From Ctenosaura bakeri (Eukaryota > Chordata > Lepidosauria > Squamata > Iguanidae), in NCBI GenBank assembly GCA_948474755.1, contig CAOLHI010001483.1, positions 124,001 through 188,000 on the forward strand: DNA of 64,000 nucleotides, given 5' to 3'. Positions 59,189-64,000 of this stretch are shown here, in pieces. The notes beneath the pieces are model-generated. The model worked only from the letters and a program-made list of their open reading frames with translations, was not told where the DNA came from and searched no databases. How positions within the stretch are numbered: the stretch's first letter is position 1; each line of letters begins with the position of its first letter. Both the position numbers and the translations under genes were made by a program.

Positions 59189-60072
59189 AGCTCAATTACC
59201 TGAATCTGTGGGGAGAAAATTAACTAAGCTGGACTTAGAGGACTACTTCAGGGGGGTTTGAATCTTTTGCATAGTCCTTGTTACATCTGCAGATCCCAAG
59301 TGGATACTTCCCAGATATGGTGGGTAGAAAATGTGCTGTCATATTCATATTTGCCACCAGGAAGTGATTGTTGTTAACTGTGAATTTAATTCATTACTTT
59401 GTGGGTCAGTGCTCCATCCTCAGCCTACTCTGTATGAGGACTGTCAAATGTTTGAACTGGCTTTGGAATGATGATGGTTAAACAAAACAGTCTGAAAAGG
59501 CAATTGATGCAAGACGGTTTAGAATGAGAATTAATTGATTAGTTTTGATAGGTGTTGATCATCTTGGCTAAGGTTTAAATAAGGTTATGGATGGTTTACT
59601 GCATCAAATAATTTTATCTAATTTATGTACAGATTCTGTGTTATATTTAGTGCTGTAGCAATGAAAATATGTGTTAACAATATTGTTATTTTTAGAGATC
59701 TTACTTTGTTAACTTGATTTATCTCAGTCTGCTCTTGTTTACATCTATCTATATACTTTACATGGAGGATATTAGCTGCTAATCATAACAGCTATATATT
59801 ATCTACAGTATCTAAGACACTATTCCTCTCCATACTAATTGCTGGGGAGTATGAGAGAGTGTTATTGCATAACCTATTTATGGGCTTCCCATAGCCACAT
59901 GGTTGGGCATTGCTTGGAAGAGAATACTGGAGATAATCGGTCTTCACTTTGATCCAGTACAACTCTTCTAGTGTTTCAATACATCCCAGTCTCCTTTATT
60001 TGTATCTGTAATGACGTAAGTTGTTTACTTGCAAATATTCAGTCTACAAATGAACTATATAGCCTCTAAAGG

Positions 60073-60258
60073 GAGAGCTAGTGTGATGCAGTTGTTTGAA
60101 CATTGGATTACAACCCTGGAGACGAGGGTTTGATTCCCCACTCAGCAATGTAAACTCACTGGGTGACTTTGGGTGCATCACACAGAGTCCCAGAAAAACC
60201 TGTGATAGGATCTCCATAAATTGGAAATGAGTTGAAGGCATACAACAGCAACAACAAA
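60073..60258 (+). mobile_element. Sauria-type SINE, shortened core
   Basis: GAGAGCTAGTGTGATGCAG head and GAGGGTTTGATTCCCCAC B-box. The CAGAGGAAGG core is deleted. The tail is GAGTTGAAGGCATACAACAG. Confidence 0.88.
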
Positions 60259-61950
60259 GCCTCTAAAGTGTGCTAATTGATAGCCAGACAGAAAGATGGA
60301 TGGATAGATGGGTATTAAAAATTACTGTTGTTATGCTGCTGCAGAGTAACGTGGTTATTTTGGGGGGGGGACTCTATCTTCTTTAGACCTCAAGATGGTC
60401 TATTATCCTTGTCCTAAATATTATCTGTGTCTTCATAGTAGAGTGCTTGTAGTAGCACTGTAAGACACAAGTAGGGATAAAATATTTAATTCTCTGCAAC
60501 TATTTTAGGGCAGAACAATGAGCTGTTTGTTTCCTCTGTGTATAAAACTGACAGCAAGCTATTTGTTTGCTGAATAACTCGAGGTCACACGTGGCCTCTA
60601 AACATACTAAAGCACTATAAGATTGTAATTTTTAAAATACAATTTTTGTTTGAGGAGGAATTTCTTTCTTTTGCTTTCTCCCTCACCCCACTTTAGTTTG
60701 TGTAGCAAAATCTTTCAGAGGGGCGGAGGAGATGTGTAGGGTGGGAGTCTTCATATTTATTGCATCTGTTTGAATAAAGTAGTAAATATGCACGTGTGTG
60801 GGTATACACAGTTATCTCTTTCAAATGACATACTACGTAGCTTATCAAATTGTCTATTACTGCATTAGAAATTCTTTTGTCGTCATTGTTGTTTTGCCAA
60901 AACTGATGTTGTATATATGTGGTGATATCTTAAACTGAACACAATATGCTTTTTATAGTTTAATCAAATGAACTAGCTTGGCCATAAGAACATTAAATCT
61001 TTACTTGTTACAGAGCCTTGTACTTATTCCTTTGTTATTTTTTGATTAAATGAAGGGGAGTGAATTTCTGACATTTATCTCCAACATACTGTAAATCTTA
61101 TCTTAGTTCTGTAAGGGATACAGTTGATCATTCTCCAAGATAATGTGCAGTGAGGCATTTGAGTAGGAATCAGTTTTGTAAACTAGGCTGAGGTCTTTAA
61201 GATGGACAGAGCTTTGGAGAATAAATTTTAAAATGATGCCAGTCTTCCCTTTTTTTCCCCTTCCTTCAAGAAAACCCTAATGGGTTTCTCTTCTAGTATC
61301 AATATACTGTATAGCTAGTGAAACTGCCTTTCTCCTTCTAGTATTGATAATATGGCTGAGAAAACTCAAGCAATGGATTACAAGACAAAAAAATAAAATA
61401 AATCATTTGGTTTTATACATATTTCCCAAGTTTTCTCAAAACAGATGTGCTAAAGAACACCACTGAAGTAAGATAACCATGTCTTGAGAGTACTTCGTAT
61501 GTTATGTTTTTATAAAGAAAATTCTGTACTGTTTAGTTTATACTATCCAGAATGACACTCCACTGTTCAGTTCCCTGAATGGAACTTGGCAGAGTGTTGG
61601 TTGTTAAGCACATTTGTTAGGTAGATGTAGTTTCCATTCACCTTTTTCTGCCAAAGTAGCTCCTGATGCCAAAAGAACTTTGCTATAACAGCTATTTTAT
61701 ATGATCATGTAAGTGGAATGGCAGACACAGCAGTTGGAATCTCCCACCTGCTTCCTTACTTTATGCTGGACAATGGCATTTAGTACTGTGTATTGTTCAT
61801 TACTCTAGTAATGATCTTTCCCCGTATTCAGTTCTTCTGCTTTCTTTTGTGTATCAGTCCCCATTTTCATACTGTTGTATAAATATACTGTAGAAGAGGA
61901 AGAGATTTACGTTGTGTTGATGTTTATTATATGACTTTATGATTATGTTT

Positions 61951-62190
61951 GAGAGCCACTGTGGTGTAGTCATTTGAGTGTTAGACTATGACTCTGGGAG
62001 GCCAGGATTCAAATCACCACGGAGCCACAGAAATCTACCAGGTGACCTTTCATGAATCACACTCTCTCAGCCCCAGAGGAAGACAAGGGCAAATCATTTC
62101 TGAACAGATCATACCAAGAAAACCCTGTGATAAATTTGCCCTAGGGCCTCCATAAGTTCGAAATTACACAAAGCATACAACAAGAACAAT
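61951..62190 (+). mobile_element. Sauria-type SINE
   Basis: GAGAGCCACTGTGGTGTAG head, CTCTCAGCCCCAGAGGAAG core, tail AAGCATACAACAAGAAC. Just downstream, about 62,223-62,270 (CAGGTTGAATATCTCTTGTC) resembles one end of a pogo-like MITE. Confidence 0.88.
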
Positions 62191-62811
62191 AGTCTGGACG
62201 CTTAGTAGGAGAACAAATATTAATACAGGTTGAATATCTCTTGTCCAGAAATCCAAAATCTGATACTTTTTGCTACCAGCTACCTGTTTCTGCCTTCAGG
62301 GTGGCAGCTGTGGTGCTCCTGCTCATTAATTTCTTGGATCCTTAGTCTCTCTCCAGCCTTGTGTCTCATTGACAACACAAGTAGAAAGATGCAAAGCTGA
62401 AGAGAGACTCAAGGATTTGTGAAATGGCAGGAATCCAAATGTTTGTAGTGCTTTGGCACAAAGTGGTGGTGGCAGTCTTCCTGCTCATTCATTCACAGAC
62501 TCTCTGGAGATCTCCTGCACACTACTGTATTACTGTATTTTACGAATATGCAAGTACTGTATTTTATGTATATGCATGTGAAACTCCTCTGTTCTCAAGC
62601 ATCTTGGATGATGTATACTCAACTTGTAATTACTGTCAGTAATATTGTTGTGTTGGTTTTTTTTTCAAAACTATCACTAAATAGACACGGGGCTTCTATA
62701 ACTTAAGTAACTTCTAAAGGATGTATTACTGTCTGTTCTAACTGTTTTATGAAGCAGATATCTAGTGAAAATTCAGGTTCTTGAATGACAAGAAGTCACT
62801 TCTGTTTAGAT

Positions 62812-63143
62812 CAGGGCTTTCCAAATGGTGTACCGCAGCACATTAGTGTGTTGCCTGACGGATGTGTCACTTCCTTGGAGTGAGAACAAGCCCCCCACCC
62901 GAGCTTTGGAAATGTATCTTATATGTTATAAATAAATCATATGTTTTAAAAAAATAAATGAAAAGTTTTCATGAGATATGTTGTGTCCCTGTACATTTTG
63001 TTATTACAATTTATGTATGGTCCCGAATCTCGTATAAGGGGTTAGTGTAACCTCTGGTTTGCTAGTAAAACTGAATTACTGTGCTGCAAAATGATGCATG
63101 TCTAAACAGTGTGTCACCAACATGAAAAGTTTGGAAAGCTCTG
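62812..63143. mobile_element. 332-bp hAT MITE with perfect 8-bp duplication
   Basis: The ends CAGGGCTTTCCAAA and (reversed) CAGAGCTTTCCAAA are flanked by GTTTAGAT at 62,804-62,811 and 63,144-63,151. The 8-bp duplication and CAGRG...CCAAA ends are those of hAT elements. It is non-coding. Confidence 0.92.
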
Positions 63144-63337
63144 GTTTAGATAGTTTGTGGGAATGGGTTTTTTTAAAACTTTTTTTAAAAAAAACTTTTA
63201 AAAACTTACTTTGGCACATTTTAGTCAAAGTGTTTGTGAGAGTCAGTCCACACTGAAGAATTTTTCCAGTTTAATAGCACTTCCTTCTAAGAGAAGCACT
63301 GGTGAAGATTAGTTTAAAATCTGCTAATTATCACTTA

Positions 63338-63563
63338 GAGAGCCAGTGTGGTATAGTGGGTTGAGCATTAGACTATGATTCTGGAGACCAGAGTTCAAAA
63401 CTCTGCTCAGCCAGTCCATGACCTGAAAAAGTCACATTTTCTCAGCTTCAGAGGAGGGCAAAGGCAAACCCTGTCTGAGCAAATCTTCTCAAGAAAACCC
63501 AGTGATAGGTTCACCTTAGAGTGTCCATAAGTTGGAAACAACTTGAAGGCCACCCAACAACAA
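63338..63563 (+). mobile_element. Sauria-type SINE
   Basis: GAGAGCCAGTGTGGTATAGTG head, TCAGAGGAGGGCAAAGGC core, AACTTGAAGGCCACCCAACA tail. Confidence 0.9.
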
Positions 63564-64000
63564 TTTGTCACACATAATTTTGTACTTACTGTGGAAAGCA
63601 ATAGTCAATTTCACCCTTTCCTTTCTCTCTTCCCTCACCTTTTTGTATCACCATCTATGTTTCTGGATTTGGAGATATAACTCTATTCATGTTGAAGGTG
63701 TCCTGTGTATCCACCTCTATTTATGCCCTGGGTTGCCATTTATTCAGAAAAAAATGTAGGGATTTATCTGGATCGAGCATTTGTAGCTTACGTTTTGATA
63801 CTAGAGCCTTTTCTGGGGATCTTGGAAATGATCTTGGGGAAAAGTAGACAATGTTTCTCTGAGAAAATCTGTCCATTGAGTAAATGCAATCTCCAGCCAT
63901 GGAGAAAGCACAACCTCCACTGGTACTACTACTGACAGACACAAATCTAAGAATGGGGAACTATATGGGCTGTGGTGAAAGAGTCTTCTTTTTCTTCTAC

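Larger units (their letters stand above)
50067..64000 (+). other. Probable first intron of host gene, no exon seen
   Basis: After the donor at 50,067 I find no convincing coding exon to the end of the window. Repeats in this interval are listed separately. The unlisted stretches (50.8-51.7, 51.9-52.6, 52.9-53.4, 54.1-55.2, 56.2-56.8, 57.1-58.2, 59.2-60.0, 60.3-61.9 kb) are AT-rich and show nothing I recognise. This remains intergenic if the donor is not real. Confidence 0.4.

Overview
The window is eukaryotic, repeat-rich intergenic and intronic DNA from a reptile, most likely a lizard or other squamate. The evidence is the mix of repeats: tRNA-derived SINEs with a Bov-B-like tail (Sauria type), SINEs with a 5S rRNA head, CR1 and L2 LINE pieces, antisense L1 and RTE/Bov-B-like fragments, solo LTRs, and several families of short DNA transposons. 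There are no bacterial operons, no CRISPR array, and no complete host protein-coding gene that I can recognise.

Layout. Positions 1-28,570 are intergenic DNA with scattered LINE, SINE and MITE copies, including a decayed L2 (19.7-22.2 kb) that carries a perfect 43-bp palindrome, and two solo LTRs. Positions 28,652-36,382 hold one almost complete 7.73-kb PIF/Harbinger DNA transposon, inserted cleanly into an older SINE with a TAT target duplication. From 36.4 to 49.2 kb there are more MITEs, a third solo LTR and a Tigger-like element. Positions 49.2-50.7 kb are a strong CpG island with a ZNF143-type promoter motif and a likely untranslated first exon of a rightward host gene. From 50.07 kb to the end appears to be that gene's first intron, filled with SINEs, a hAT MITE and foldback elements.

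The Harbinger element is the main discovery candidate. Besides the usual DDE transposase (minus strand, 2 exons) and Myb/SANT-like DNA-binding protein (plus strand, 4 exons), it carries a second, different Myb/trihelix-like gene (minus strand) and a small lysine/arginine-rich two-exon gene (plus strand). The four genes form two convergent pairs around a 228-bp divergent promoter. Every exon join I propose for the transposase, the Myb gene and the basic gene keeps phase. The four reading-frame breaks in the transposase and Myb genes are each one missing base inside a G/C run, which could be sequencing or assembly error rather than decay.

Two 470-bp MITEs (4.3 and 39.9 kb) share the terminal repeat of this element and its 3-bp target size. 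A separate palindromic 150-215-bp family (at least seven copies) has related ends and 3-bp duplications where these can be read. The window therefore appears to hold one potential transposase source plus its likely passengers.
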